A stretch of DNA of 64,000 nt from Sweltsa coloradensis (lineage: Eukaryota > Arthropoda > Insecta > Plecoptera > Chloroperlidae): assembly GCA_024449915.1 (NCBI GenBank), contig JAMZAV010000957.1, positions 248,001-312,000 of the forward strand. Reading direction: 5' to 3'. The notes beneath the pieces are model-generated. The model was given only the letters and a program-made list of their open reading frames with translations, had not been told where the DNA came from and did not search any database. Both the position numbers and the translations under genes were made by a program. Shown here piece after piece: positions 46,388 through 58,152 of this stretch. Every line of letters begins with the position of its first letter. Position 1 is the first letter of the stretch.

Positions 46388-48195
46388 TTCAGATTAAATA
46401 GCCAAAATTTTTGAGTATCATTTTTCACCAGTAGAAATGTCAAACCACTGATAAACAAAGGTAATTTGTTTATCATTGTTTGGGTGTCTTAAAATAAAAT
46501 TAAAATAATTGAAATCAAAACATTTATTTATCCATGACACCTCATTCTCGTGCCATGTAAGCTTAATTTACTATAAAGTTGAGTCGCTACTTGAATTATT
46601 TTGTTATTTATAGGATAGTTATTTTTGTTTTCGTTGTGTATGACTGGACGAAAAGTTCAAAGTCACATCGACTTTGAAACATTATACATTCACCGTCGAA
46701 TTGCTGCTTCCCTAACTATAAACATGTGTCTTTACATTGTCGAATCTACGTAATTGATTGTTGTCGGCATGTTGGCAGGGATATAAACAAAATGGATATT
46801 TCACTGTTCAGATAATGATAATATAAACAATCATATACATTTAAAGCATACTACAAATAGTGAGTAGTTATCCATTGTATAAATAGGTACACCAAAATAA
46901 TAACATTACTAAAGATTGAAAATGTTTGAACCATATCGGTTAAAACATGGTTATTATCATTTATTTCGAGTGGTGTATCGTCAAAAAAATTATCATTGAT
47001 CTACCATTTTTAAATTTTTGTCTAAAATTTTATAAAGTACGTGTTTTCTATTTAATTAATCACATTTGTGCATTTTAAGCATAATTATAATAATAATATA
47101 AAAAATAAGTTTGTATAGGCTGTTTAAAATTAGAGATTGTATTATATACTAGCTTTTATAGACATACCTATCAGACTAGAATCCGTATACAAGAAGTCAC
47201 TTCTCACGCTCAAGACACTGATGTTATTCTGATGGAAGTGGTATCTACAGTTAACTATATATAAGCTTTCTGTATCTCTGCATCAGATAAAAATAAATTG
47301 AATTGAATTTTTCAAAACGCCGGTGCCTCGCAATACATAACACTGTGCGATCTTTAATTCATTCACAAACAGAAACGTTTACTTTTTTACGTCAAAGGTC
47401 GTTTACAAGTTAAAGAACGGGAAGGAGAAAACGTGCATAGGAAATAATATATTGACACGAGAAACTTTTAATTTACACACCTAGTGTTTTTAGTTGAATA
47501 TATTTCGTAATGTATCCACAATAACATAGAGTACAAAAGACAGTTCCTTATTGTTTATGGTATTGTAAAAAAAAAACGTTAGCTTGTTTTTATTTATGAC
47601 TCGCATTTCAAGAAGAAAAATAAATAACAAAGAAATTACATAATATTTGATTATGAGTCGGATGGTTTTTCAAAAAAATATTTTCCATTAAACATAATAC
47701 TATATATTTTTATTTTACATACTATTTACATCGCTCAAACGTAAGTTATGAAAAGAAAAATTAATGCAAATGTGTTACGCTAGTGAGAGTCAATAGAATA
47801 GAGGAAATGACAATGGATGGGTTAATGAAAGGTATGCGCATGGAAATTTATGGTATAAAGGATTTAGTGCTGTGGGGGTATAACCATTACGCCATTAGCG
47901 TTCAGAGAAATACGTTATGGCATCTATCGGGGGAATCGTAAGAGCGTTGCATGTTTTTCTGTGGTGGCTTCATTGACGCAATGGTACAAGACTCTTGAAC
48001 TTATCTAGAAGAGAACTTTTTACTTTTAAAAGTGAAGATTCAAGATCTTTCATTCTCAAGTACACGTCGCAATCGTAACATTAAAATATAAAGGTTGAAA
48101 GCTCTTGTAGCTCGTGATAAAAATCATAGTTTTCCAAAGTTTGTCAAAAGGACAAATCATTATTATTTACCACAATTCAGAATTAAAAATGTCCG
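46388..48195. other. AT-rich, no gene seen
   Basis: 47280-47310 has AAATAAATTGAATTGAATT, a tail-like run such as retroelements leave; no coding part. Confidence 0.4.
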
Positions 48196-48268
48196 CCCCA
48201 ACCGGGAAATCGAACCACGGATCTCCCGCTTTCCAGGCAGGCGTCTTAACCAGTAGACCATCAGGACG
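48196..48268 (-). repeat. tRNA-like sequence (relic or SINE head)
   Basis: On the minus strand: GTCCTGATGGTCTACTGGTT, then an anticodon-like arm CCTGC-CTGGAAA-GCGGG (loop would read GGA) and GTGGTTCGATTTCC. Arms fit imperfectly and related pieces recur at 27.5 and 33.6 kb, so a repeat is likelier than a gene. Confidence 0.5.
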
Positions 48269-49512
48269 GTACATTATAATATCTGAATTGTATTTGCATT
48301 ATACATCTGAATGGATGAACAGTACTGCAACAAATATCTGCTGCCTTTAACTGACCACCAAAAATTAAATTATAATGTCAATCTGAATGGATGGAACAGT
48401 ACTGCAACGATATGCTGCTGCCAAAAAATTAAAAAAAAATCCCAAATTTATAAATTTTATAAAATATTAACATTTTGTAAACGGTCACAGAAAGGGTACC
48501 CAAGAACACACGAACCCTTTTCCTCCATTTCAACTTTCAAGTTTCACATGAAAATCATTTCTTATATCCAAAAGTTCTACTCGCTCCATGAATACCTTCT
48601 CTGAATAAATAAAATGTTTTGTAAAATATATATTTAAATTATTCATTTATCATGTTTAACCTTATAATTAGTTTATCTTTTTTGTGGGACATTAGAAATT
48701 TTTTTTTTCTACATTAATTTTACTACTACTTGAACTACTATATAATATAATTCTTTACTTCATATGTTACCTCAGGCATTCACTATTATACAGTTATTAT
48801 AGTTATATATAGATAGTTATACATGCATTTTATGCATGAGTTATAAAATGGGTTTAATGTGCACGTCAAGTTGAATAAATTTATCTGTCTATCAATTTAT
48901 CTATCATGATTATATTCTTTAAAATTATTATTTTGGGACGAAATGCTCTCAGACTATTAATGAATAATAAAATTCTTCTGGTATCTAGCTAGAAAAAGCT
49001 GGTCATAATAGCGTCACAGTCGCTTACTATAAAACCAAGGTTAATCGTCACATGCTGCAAGTTCAAGGCTCACCAAGTTAACTTGCTCAACGAACAAGAT
49101 TACACCAGATTAACAATACGTTACAAGAGGTCTCCGTTTCTACACCCAACTAACAAGATCTTTCATTAAACGATCGTATTATTCTTATGAATTTTAAATT
49201 CGTTATTTAATGTCTATCCTATTCAGTCATAAAAACTTATTACAAAGAAGGACAAATAAAAATTTATTGCATAAAAGCAGACAAAAAAATGAACCGTAGT
49301 TAAACAAAGTTAGAAATAGTAATATTACAAAAAAAAATATAAGAAAGACAATAATTTTGATAGCAAATTTTATTTCGTGAATTATTTATTCTTTAATTTT
49401 TTTCAATCGTTTAGCTTTAGGAAGGCGCCCGACTCATAAAATTTTAAAACAGTTTCATTTGAACTTCAAATGTAATAAACATGCATTAGCGCGTCCATAC
49501 TAAAAACCTCAC
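48269..49512. other. No gene; small local duplication
   Basis: TCTGAATGGATG.AACAGTACTG occurs at 48306 and 48381. AT-rich otherwise. Confidence 0.4.
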
Positions 49513-49715
49513 CTGTTACATGAATCTCGCGTTACTTTCTCCGCGGTCTATTATATTATCTATTTGGTCCTCCGGGCCGGATTCGACCGGTGACTTTCTA
49601 CGCTGTGTTGGGCGAAGGTTGAGAGGCTCTTACGTCACCCACTACGAAACACAGGTAACATCTGGACAGGGCGTAGGATTCGGTTACGCTGCGTGTAATG
49701 ATGATGACTAGGGAC
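49513..49715 (-). promoter_or_regulatory. Candidate non-coding first exon and promoter of FAR
   Basis: This stretch is clearly more GC-rich than its surroundings and, read on the minus strand, ends in a strong donor, GTAACAG|GTGAGG. FAR needs an upstream non-coding exon because its ATG exon has an acceptor, and this lies 5.5 kb upstream on the same strand. No recognisable protein is encoded. The start is arbitrary because I see no decisive TATA box. Inference only. Confidence 0.35.
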
Positions 49716-50069
49716 TTTGATTGAATTACAAAACCGGATGCTTTGTCATACGTCAAAGTTAGACAAACATGTTGTTATAATTGTTTTGTTTTGTGAGTTA
49801 TTGACCTACTCTGGGAATTCCTATGATTATTTGTGTTTATTGACAGTTTCTATAAACTAAACGAAGTCAGAATTTTCTCCAAAAAACAGTGACTCATAAT
49901 ATAAATATCAATCTATTGATTTTCATTTCGAGACATAAGTTTTCTCTCTAATACCAGTTTAACGTAACGTTTACATGGGCCTATGTGTTGTAAATATGTT
50001 AACTGTTATTTAATTGGATAGTTTAGACGTTAAATAAATTAAAAAACTAGGAAAACGCTAAAGTCCCGC
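49716..50069. other. No recognisable feature
   Basis: Possible upstream flank of the candidate first exon; no motif stands out. Confidence 0.3.
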
Positions 50070-50805
50070 CGCGTTGATGGATGAGCTTTTTTTTAAAAGT
50101 TTTTAGTCTGCGTGGGATATCTTTACTTTGCAAGTGCTTTGTTTTTCTGCCCACGCATTGTAGGGATTGTGGTCAAGTTTTCTATTGTTACTTGTCAATT
50201 TGTTATTATTCACCGTTGAAAACTTATATGAAAAGCTTTATTTCTATGGATTCTGGCTAACTTTGTGGCAACTTTTTCATTCAAAAGGTACTTCATCACC
50301 ATAACCTTAATGTCCATGTATAATATGAACGTTAAAGCCCCGCCTGTTTGGTCAGAATTTACCCAAATGGCACGAAAATATCGCACAAAAATAAAAAACT
50401 TATATTAAAAGCTTTATTTCTATAGATTCTGGCTAACTTTTTCAAATTTTTCTTTCAATAGGTACTACATCACCATAACCTTAATGTCCATGTATAATAT
50501 GAACGTTGTAGCCCTACCCGTTTGGTCAGAATCGGCCCAAATGTCACAAAAATATCGCACTAAAAATCGAAAAAAATCGTAAAAGTACGATATTAATGAG
50601 AAATATTTCTTCGATTGTACCCAAAAACAATACACCTCTAAGTTCAGAGATTTCGATGGTCCCCTCAAATTTTCATCAAGATCGGATATGCCGTTTGCCT
50701 GGTAGAGAGTGAACAAACAAACAGAAAAAAAACAAAAAAAAACACCCGAGCTAAATTTTTTAGGGGTCAGTGAAATTGAAGTCTTCGCTTCGCTCATCCA
50801 ATAAA
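50070..50805 (+). repeat. Interspersed repeat R5, copy 1
   Basis: Ends GCGTTGATGGATGAGC and GCTTCGCTCATCCAATA are weak inverted repeats. An internal unit of about 175 bp (GATTCTGGCTAACTTT... AATGTCCATGTATAATATGA) is duplicated. Relative at 57764-58152. Confidence 0.6.
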
Positions 50806-51350
50806 AGACTACAATTCAATAAAAAATAAATTTAGATTCTTTTGATTTTCTTCTCTACATAAATACATCTCAACAAAACAGCAGGGAAATTATTATAACA
50901 TAAATGAGTATGATATTACTACAATAAAAGTGCTTGATAAATCAGCATAACAATCCTTGTTGGAACATAATAATGTGTGATATTACTTGCTTCATAATTA
51001 TTGCTTATTGTTTCTTAAAACAAGAACAGTATTGAAAGGTGTTTTCGTTGGCATATATTATATGGTTAGCAATGTAGAAAAAGTATATTCATGACAAAAG
51101 TATGTAAATGTAATAATATATAATTAACGTTATAATTGCACTTAGCGTCAGATATTTTAAATCATTATTGTATTTAACATAACTCTTATCTTGTGAGCGT
51201 GTGTATAAATACTTTCCAAACACCCATCTGTATAACGTTCAAGGTAAAATGCAATGCAACTACAAACAAAAAACTAGTTATAATTGTGTCGTGGAAATGA
51301 AACTGTATCTGAACTAATCACCTTAAATACCGCTACAGAACATATTAATA
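50806..51350. other. AT-rich, nothing recognised
   Basis: No feature seen. Confidence 0.4.
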
Positions 51351-51351
51351 A

Positions 51352-51540
51352 TGGTTCGGACATGTGAAAAGGATGGAAGGATCGAGATTACCAAGAAGGA
51401 TGATGGAATTGGCATCCACGACAACAATGGCAGAATAGTGTGAGAAAAGATGAAGAACAGCGGTGGTGGAAGGAGAGGAGTGGTGGCAGGACAGAAGAAC
51501 ATGGAGAGGATCGAACATACAAAAAAGCATCCAGCGTGTC
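51352..51540 (+). pseudogene. LINE ORF2 C-terminal fragment
   Basis: WFGHVKRMEGSRLPRRMMEL then stops; the signature shared with 20755-20990 and 21770-22215. Confidence 0.65.
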
Positions 51541-52323
51541 ACTGGGCTACATACAAAATACAAAATTTAAGCCTTTTTTTTGCCATTTTTACTCTCACAA
51601 CCAGAAGCTCCTAAATTTAACGATACCAAAATATATTTTAATATTTTGTGCGTTACATATCAGTCAATACAATCTCTCCCAAGACAGAAAAGCAGTCGTG
51701 TTTGCTTTAATAAATTTCGCCTTTTTTGCCGTTTTTTAAATTCTTACATCCAAAAACTATTTTTTTTATTTTCTGCATTATTATAATATAATATCTTTAG
51801 TGCATTAATTTTTAAGAATTATTGCCCTTTTCCCCAGCGATATCAGTTATAAGTATTCGATTTGAAATGTGCCTTTATTGCCGTTTTTCGGCTCCAAAAG
51901 GTAAATTATGCTTTTTTTAATTTACACATTACTTTTGTAGGAATCAGGGGAGCATTACGAATGATTTGAGTCCCCTCTCAGGTTGGTAGACTGATTGAAC
52001 ATAAAAAAACGCTTATACAACGTGTTGCTGGGCAGTCCCCTGTCCGCCACTGTGCCAATGGCGCCATATGGTTTTTTCATCTTGGCACCATCGATTCAAT
52101 CAATCAGTAGGGTCTAATTAGTAACTGTGCCAAGTGGCTTGCTTCTAGAATGAAATGCAAGGTCACCCCATATGTGTCCCTTAACCCCCTAACTATGTCT
52201 TCAATGCCGACCCAACGCAGAGTTGGACGTGGCAACAGATAATAATGATGATTATTAATATATGGTTTTTTAAGCATAAACTCGACGCTTTGAGGACATT
52301 ATTAGTGAATGGTAGCATTTGTC
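51541..52323. other. No firm feature
   Basis: 51970-52240 is less AT-rich and ends in GATAATAATGATGATTATT, possibly a retroelement 3' region; not assigned. Confidence 0.35.
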
Positions 52324-52402
52324 ATAAAAGTATGCCCCAACTGGGGATCGAACCCAGAACCTCCATCTTAACGTGCCATAGCTCTACCAATTGAGCTATC
52401 GA
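52324..52402 (-). tRNA. tRNA-like cloverleaf, probably a relic
   Basis: On the minus strand the acceptor (GTCTCGA with TTGGGGC, with wobble), D arm (GCTC...GAGC) and T arm (CTGGG-TTCGATC-CCCAG) all pair. The anticodon arm does not (ATGGC against GATGG), and base 33 is C instead of U, so a working tRNA is doubtful. Pseudo-tRNA or SINE head. Confidence 0.4.
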
Positions 52403-52819
52403 GACACAGTCAAGACAGACCTTTATTAAACTGCTATTTGTTGTGTTGTGACTGTTGACATCCATGATAAAAATCGAACAGAAGACGGCATTGTAGCTCT
52501 CATTATTGAAATAACACATGGAAAATCCAATTACTTCTCATCTCCCATGAGTTGGGTATTATGAATATGAGGTTTTGAAGCATAACATAACATTGTTGTT
52601 GTTTCCAACTTTACTTAAATTCGTACATTTTTTTTCTGCATTTATTTAATTAGTTTTATTTAATTGTCCTCTTTGTAAACCATTTTTTATATCTTAATAG
52701 GATAGGCGTATACCCTTCATAAGGCAAAAGACTGGGATCCAAAATTTTACTCTCTACTTTACCAATTTAAAATTCATTATTTTTAAAAATTATTCTCGAA
52801 TATATTCTTATTTTCCCCC
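52403..52819. other. No recognisable feature
   Basis: AT-rich. Confidence 0.4.
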
Positions 52820-53160
52820 CAGATCTTTTAGGAATATAATGCTGATTTTGGATTTCAAATTGACAAAATTTTATTCCATTTTCAAAAATAATATAAGTTT
52901 TATTATTTATTTTTTTAGTAACATGTTCAAATTGAATCTACTACAGCCAAACATAATATCCGGGACATCCCGGAAATTTTGTATTTTTGTGTTTTGAAAT
53001 TGATACACAATTTGATTTTTAACCACTACAAAAATTCTCCTAACCATTAGAATTTAATAAGGAAATATTGTACCAATTCCAAACAAAACAAAGCAGCTTT
53101 TACCCGGGTTAAAAGCATGACAAACTGGCAGATATAAATGTGTATATTTTGAAAAGTGTT
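52820..53160 (-). repeat. Repeat R3, copy 2, inverted
   Basis: Diverged reverse complement of 32104-32500. Confidence 0.6.
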
Positions 53161-53490
53161 GGGGAATATGACTGTATCCCACTGCCTTATAAAGTTGACG
53201 CATGACGGCCCGGTATTGTCCTGTGCGCTTCAGTCACGCCATGCGAACACCCAGTGAAGTGAACCGGCCGGAGCAAGAAGAAAGAGTTGTTTCGTTTAGT
53301 TTCGTGTCTGATGCGGCTGGCTAAACTGGGCGACCTTGAGCTTCTCCTCAATGACCTTGAGCGTCACCCAATGTCTCGAGTGATCGGAGTCGGAAACTCG
53401 GTACAAGTACTACACGCAAGTGCACCACTGTTCGACATTCTTCCGTCATTATTCATGTTTGCTCGGCCGACTCTCACCACAGTTCGTTAC
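53161..53490. promoter_or_regulatory. GC-rich island, candidate promoter or exon
   Basis: Sharp rise in GC, with TATAAAG (53188-53194) and CTTCAGTCA (53229) on the plus strand. Their spacing of 44 bases is longer than usual. A plus-strand frame from the ATG at 53311 gives MRLAKLGDLELLLNDLERHP, which I do not recognise. Confidence 0.25.
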
Positions 53491-53492
53491 AT

Positions 53493-54043
53493 AGGCGTTT
53501 ATTACAAAAACAGCCAATGTTCAAAAAACACATTTTGCAGGAGATCAATTAAACTGCATAACATCCGCAATTAATGAATTTAAATTCTAACTTTTGGTTT
53601 AAAACTGTGTATCTTGATGATATTTTTTATTTCTGCTATGACGTTCTCTCATAGTACTTCCCAGAAAGCCAAAAAAGCCAAAAAAGCTTCGGACATTGGT
53701 TGTTTTTGTAAAATATTTTGAAAAAGTATGAATATTATTTTTTAGGTAGTGTTCCAGAAAGCTATATAGGATATATAGGATGTATATATAGTTCCAACAT
53801 AGAATATCTGGACATCTGTCACCTAAATGCACCGCCTAAAACGTAAAAAAAAAAAAAAAAAAACAATGGACATTGGTTGTTTTTGTGAAAATTTTGTAGT
53901 TTTTCAAGCTTTAACGTGGTGACATAGGTTTTTTTGACAAAACTTTTATGATAGGATTATTCCCAGTGAAAATACGAATTTTTTTATGGTATGGGTTCAA
54001 AATCGGTAATTCTGGACATTGACTGTTTTTGTAATAAACGCCT
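53493..54043. mobile_element. TIR element with repeated CCAATGTC motif
   Basis: AGGCGTTTATTACAAAAACA is inverted at both ends. GGACATTGGTTGTTTTTGT recurs inside near 53691 and 53868. Target duplication unclear. Confidence 0.7.
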
Positions 54044-54519
54044 CAGTTAATTTATTTTTTAAGTAGTTGTCAAGGAAGTTACACTTTTCAAGAAATTGTT
54101 TAATTTGATTTTCAGATTTTGGATTCTTTTAAGTGTTAATTGACCACATTCTTGATCCTGCCTGATAAACATAAAATATTGAAAGTCTACTCCTGTAGGG
54201 CTGTCCATTTATGCTTTTCTGACACTATGTAAAGTTAAAGATATGTCCGATTCTCACCGTCCGGCGAATAGTTATGTGCCAACTGCCAAATGTGTCTCTT
54301 TACAAAAACCGCTTCAAGATTTAAAAAAAAAAAAAATGGTTTAACCGATATAGTGTACTGTAGGGTGGGTGGCAGCTGGGGTCTCAAGCAAAACCCCAGC
54401 CGTTGGGGTCCCTTTCGCCAAAGGCGCACACAAAGTTATTTGTCAATTTTTAACTAAAAAATGGCAACTCAAGGGATTTCCTTTTTGTTTATGAAGGATA
54501 AACGCTAAGTTGTTGTTTG
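54044..54519. other. No recognisable feature
   Basis: Nothing seen. Confidence 0.4.
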
Positions 54520-54640
54520 AAGAAGAAGAAGAAGAAAGAAGAAGAGAAGAAGAAGAAGAAGAAGAAAGAAGGAAGAAGAAGAAGAAGAAGAAGAAGAAGA
54601 AGAAGAAGAAGAAGAAGAAGAAAGAAGAAGAAGAAGAAAT
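54520..54640. repeat. GAA trinucleotide microsatellite
   Basis: About 120 bp of (GAA)n with a few extra-A interruptions. Confidence 0.97.
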
Positions 54641-55023
54641 CAACTGCTCAGCGAAGCTAAGTGAAGCTAAGTCCCACTAGAGTCATCCTCTCAATGCCTT
54701 GCTCAAGCCGCGGTGTTCCCAATACATCACAATACGTCTATGTCACATGTGTCAAGTGTCAACACATCCGTGCTCACTCACGTAACTATCACTGATTGAC
54801 AGTGACCGAGGTTTGCGCAAGTTATTGACGAGGTTTTATATTTAGCGCTTCCGGTGGTTCATTATTCCCGCCCTTTTAGAAACCATCGGTTTCGACACCG
54901 CCTTGTGAATGTTTGACGAGAGCTTTCGGCATTGATTCGTGATTCTTTGAGTTATTTAGGTAGTTAGATTCGTGAGATTCCTAATGATGGGAGTAGGTAC
55001 TAATAACATCATCTCTTTACCTC
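54641..55023. other. No firm feature
   Basis: Less AT-rich to 54900; no gene or motif stands out. Confidence 0.35.
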
Positions 55024-55335
55024 CGGTCAGTGGTGTAACAAACCTTTTTTAGGGGGGGGGGGGGGAGAGAAAATAATTGTTCATCGGGAAAAGTATGTAT
55101 TCTGGTACTATGGGTGTCAGGGGGGGATGCCCCAGCTTGTGCGCGTCAGGATCGCATAGCCCCAAATTATTTTTCATATTTTCACATTGCAAATGTTGAT
55201 ATTTTACGAACTTTTAGCGTGGTTTCGTCGATAATTTATAAAATTGGTAACATTGTCAGCTGTTTTATTACCAGTTTCCACAATCTCGCCACAAAACTGT
55301 GCCCCCCCCCCCCCCCTTCGCCACCAACTGACCAA
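55024..55335. mobile_element. Degenerate hAT-like element with G/C runs
   Basis: GGTCAGTGGTGTAACAAACC plus a G run at the left; a C run then CTTCGCCACCAACTGACC at the right. Confidence 0.4.
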
Positions 55336-55768
55336 GTTCGCCTCCCCGAAGTTGCTTCTTGCAGACTCCTTCTAGTTCACATAATGATGATGATCTAACA
55401 CAAGTTGTTCTGCTATGTTTGAAGATCATACTTTACGCCACGGAACGTTATGTTTCATCCTGACTTCAAAGAATAACTCTACAATCATTCTAGCCTACAA
55501 TATAGTATAATATAGTACAATTCACCATGTATGTTGGGATGTTGCTGAAGATGTCATAAGCACACCCAGAATTGATTTCCCAGATAATTGGAAGGGGAGT
55601 TAAATTTAAATGTTATATTGCCTTACCGTTTTAAAATCTCAGCATAGTTTTAAATATTAATTTGTGTTGCAATTTGTTTCACACATTTTAAAGGTTGGAA
55701 GTAAGAAAGGGCCTCTCCGGCCTAAATCCCGCCTACAATAAAGTCCTATAAATAAATGTGACTAGAAA
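55336..55768. other. No recognisable feature
   Basis: Nothing seen. Confidence 0.4.
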
Positions 55769-56092
55769 GATGGTTGCAAAATAAGTATTATGACTCCGTA
55801 TGAGTGGTTCGATTATCGATAATCGCTTTAATGAGACTGAATCGATTATTTATCGTTTCTGGAAATATTCATACCACATCGATTATAAAACGGTACCTAC
55901 ATAGTGGGTTAACTAATTTGTTTTTGTTACGGTTTTCAAATATAATATATAAGTCACAGAACTTCTGTAAAACTTTGTGTGTGAGCGCATTCGTATGAAG
56001 GTAAACCAAAAGTCGTCTACAAGACAACAGATAGCGAGAAGTGAGGTTCACATAAACAGAAGGGGGCGTGTCTAGGGTCGCTAGTTCCGCCA
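55769..56092 (+). repeat. Direct repeat, left copy
   Basis: AAGATGGTTGCAAAATAAGT to GAAGGGGGCGTGTCTAGGGTCG matches 56502-56815 at about 733 bp spacing. Confidence 0.75.
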
Positions 56093-56430
56093 ACATACAA
56101 CATACAACAAATAGAATTGATGTATGTAATAAACCCTCCTACACACCATTGTTACGCATAAAGTCGACGCAACGGGAACAAGAAGAGGTTGCTCCCTTCA
56201 CGTTGACTTTACGCTTAACAATAGGGTTTATTACATAAAGCAATTCTGTTATTTATTTTATTTATTTACGGTTTTCTTTGAAGCATAGCTTTACATCAAT
56301 TTTGTAAAATAATACATTCATTGCGTATGTTCTTCTGCGTAAAACTATCTGTGTCTTGTGCATTTTATAATTCACGTATGTCGTTTCAATTTTTCTCCAG
56401 AGCGTTGTACATCTGAATTTAAGTGCCCAA
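56091..56430. mobile_element. Foldback element FB, right-arm copy
   Basis: Centre AAGTCGACGCAACGGGAACA and right arm ending CTCCAGAGCGTTGTACATCT; a 60-bp AT insertion is in the right arm. It lies between the two direct repeats. Confidence 0.7.
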
Positions 56431-56501
56431 GAAGAAGACTACGACACAATTGAGCTTTAGTATGAACCCTCCGCTAGAAGTCGATGTGATTGATGGTGGT
56501 T

Positions 56502-56815
56502 GTGAGTGAAGATGGTTGCGAAATGAGTATAATAACTCCGTATGAGTCGTTCGATCGATAATCACTTCAAGGAGACTGAATCGATTATCTATCGTTTCAG
56601 GAAATAATCGTACTAGATCGATTATCAAACGGTATATACAGTGAGTTAACTTTTTCTTTTACAGTTTTCAAAAATATAAAATATAAATCATAGTAAAACA
56701 TTGTGTGTGACCGAATTCATATAAAAGTAAACTAAAATACGTCTACGAGACAACAGCGAGAAGTGAGGTTCACACAAGCAGAAGGGGGCGTATCAAGGTC
56801 GTTAGTTCGGCACGA
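56502..56815 (+). repeat. Direct repeat, right copy
   Basis: Partner of 55769-56092, somewhat diverged (ACTCCGTATGAGTCGTTCGA). Confidence 0.75.
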
Positions 56816-56861
56816 AGCTGTTCACAGGTCAGTTAGTGTAGGTGCAGTGTAACCACTACAC

Positions 56862-56867
<6 letters not shown>

Positions 56868-56919
<52 letters not shown>

Positions 56920-56920
56920 A
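56868..56920. repeat. CAA trinucleotide microsatellite
   Basis: About 17 perfect CAA units, followed by a doubled CACTCAAAAGAAATGAGA. Confidence 0.97.
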
Positions 56921-57109
56921 CACACTCAAAAGAAATGAGAAACCTTACACACTCAAAAGAAATGAGATCTTAAAAAGGGCCAAGCTCATCTACCCTTCCA
57001 CATTTGCGCATTCTTAATTCATAAACGTACAGTGTCCCGTAACAACATCCTTGAAAAGCTTGGCAAAATAGATTTTGCAACTAATTATTTAAAAGTAATA
57101 GCCTTGCTT

Positions 57110-57615
57110 TTTGTAAACAATGGAGGCGATCATTGTCAAGTAACTATAGATACTTGTTGATTGTATGCCTATAAGGCTTGTATTAAAACCTTTATTTGGA
57201 AGCCTTCCAGCAAAATTTTTCAACTTCTTCTTTCAAAAGGCACTCTCACTATATAACCTTAATGTCCATGTAAAATATGAACGTTGTAGCCCCACCCGTT
57301 TGGGCAGAATCGCTGGCCGATTGGAACTGACGAATAGACAGTAGTAGCAGTAGGCGCAGTAGCTTACATCCTTAAAGTGATTTTGAGCATGTTTCAAGCC
57401 ATTTTTTCACCAAGAAGGAATGCTCGTACCCCAACCAAATTTGGCATGTGTTGTCAGGTACTTAACTCCCCTTGATTTTGATAGTTTTCAAGTTCACATC
57501 ACGTTTCATGATGGCTGGGTAACACCTCGAAATCACCCCAACTTTGCTTGCTGTATAAGGTGCCTGAGTGTGTAGCGCGCCACGGCTTGGCTGCGGCGCC
57601 CTGACGGGCACCTAT
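57110..57615 (+). repeat. Interspersed repeat R1, copy 2
   Basis: Reverse complement of 683-1240; also carries AATGTCCATGTAAAATATGA shared with R5. Confidence 0.7.
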
Positions 57616-57763
57616 ACAGGAGTACATGCACTGTATACACCGCGCTGTAAGACGCTACGAGGGTCCTCGTGCAAGAAAGTGAAGAGAGTTATTAAATACT
57701 CCGCTGAAGGATCTGTTTACAATTTACATAGGCCGCTTCGCAAAATATGCTTTTTCCAGTCGC

Positions 57764-58152
57764 GTTGATGGATAAGCTTTTATGGTTGATTATTTTTGGT
57801 CGTTGCCTTAACAATATTAAAATATTTCTTCGATAAACCCTAATATCGTAACATATCTTTGTTCTGTGATTTCGAACGTTCCCATAAAGTTTCATCAAGA
57901 TTGGAGTAGCCGTTTTCCCGGTCGCGAGCCAAATATCACGAAAATATCACATTAAAAATCGAAAAAATCGTAAAAGTACGATATTCATGAGAAATATTTC
58001 TTCGATTGGACCCAAAACCTTGGCATATTTTAGTTTAGAGATTTCAAAGGTCCCCTGAAAATCATCAAGATTGCATAAGCGTGCGGACAGAAAAGAACGA
58101 GCTATTTTTCATGGTAAGTAAAATTGAAGTCTTCGCTTCGATCATCCAATAA
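57764..58152 (+). repeat. Interspersed repeat R5, copy 2
   Basis: Ends GCGTTGATGGATAAGC and GCTTCGATCATCCAATA; interior AAAATCGTAAAAGTACGATA as in copy 1. Confidence 0.6.
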
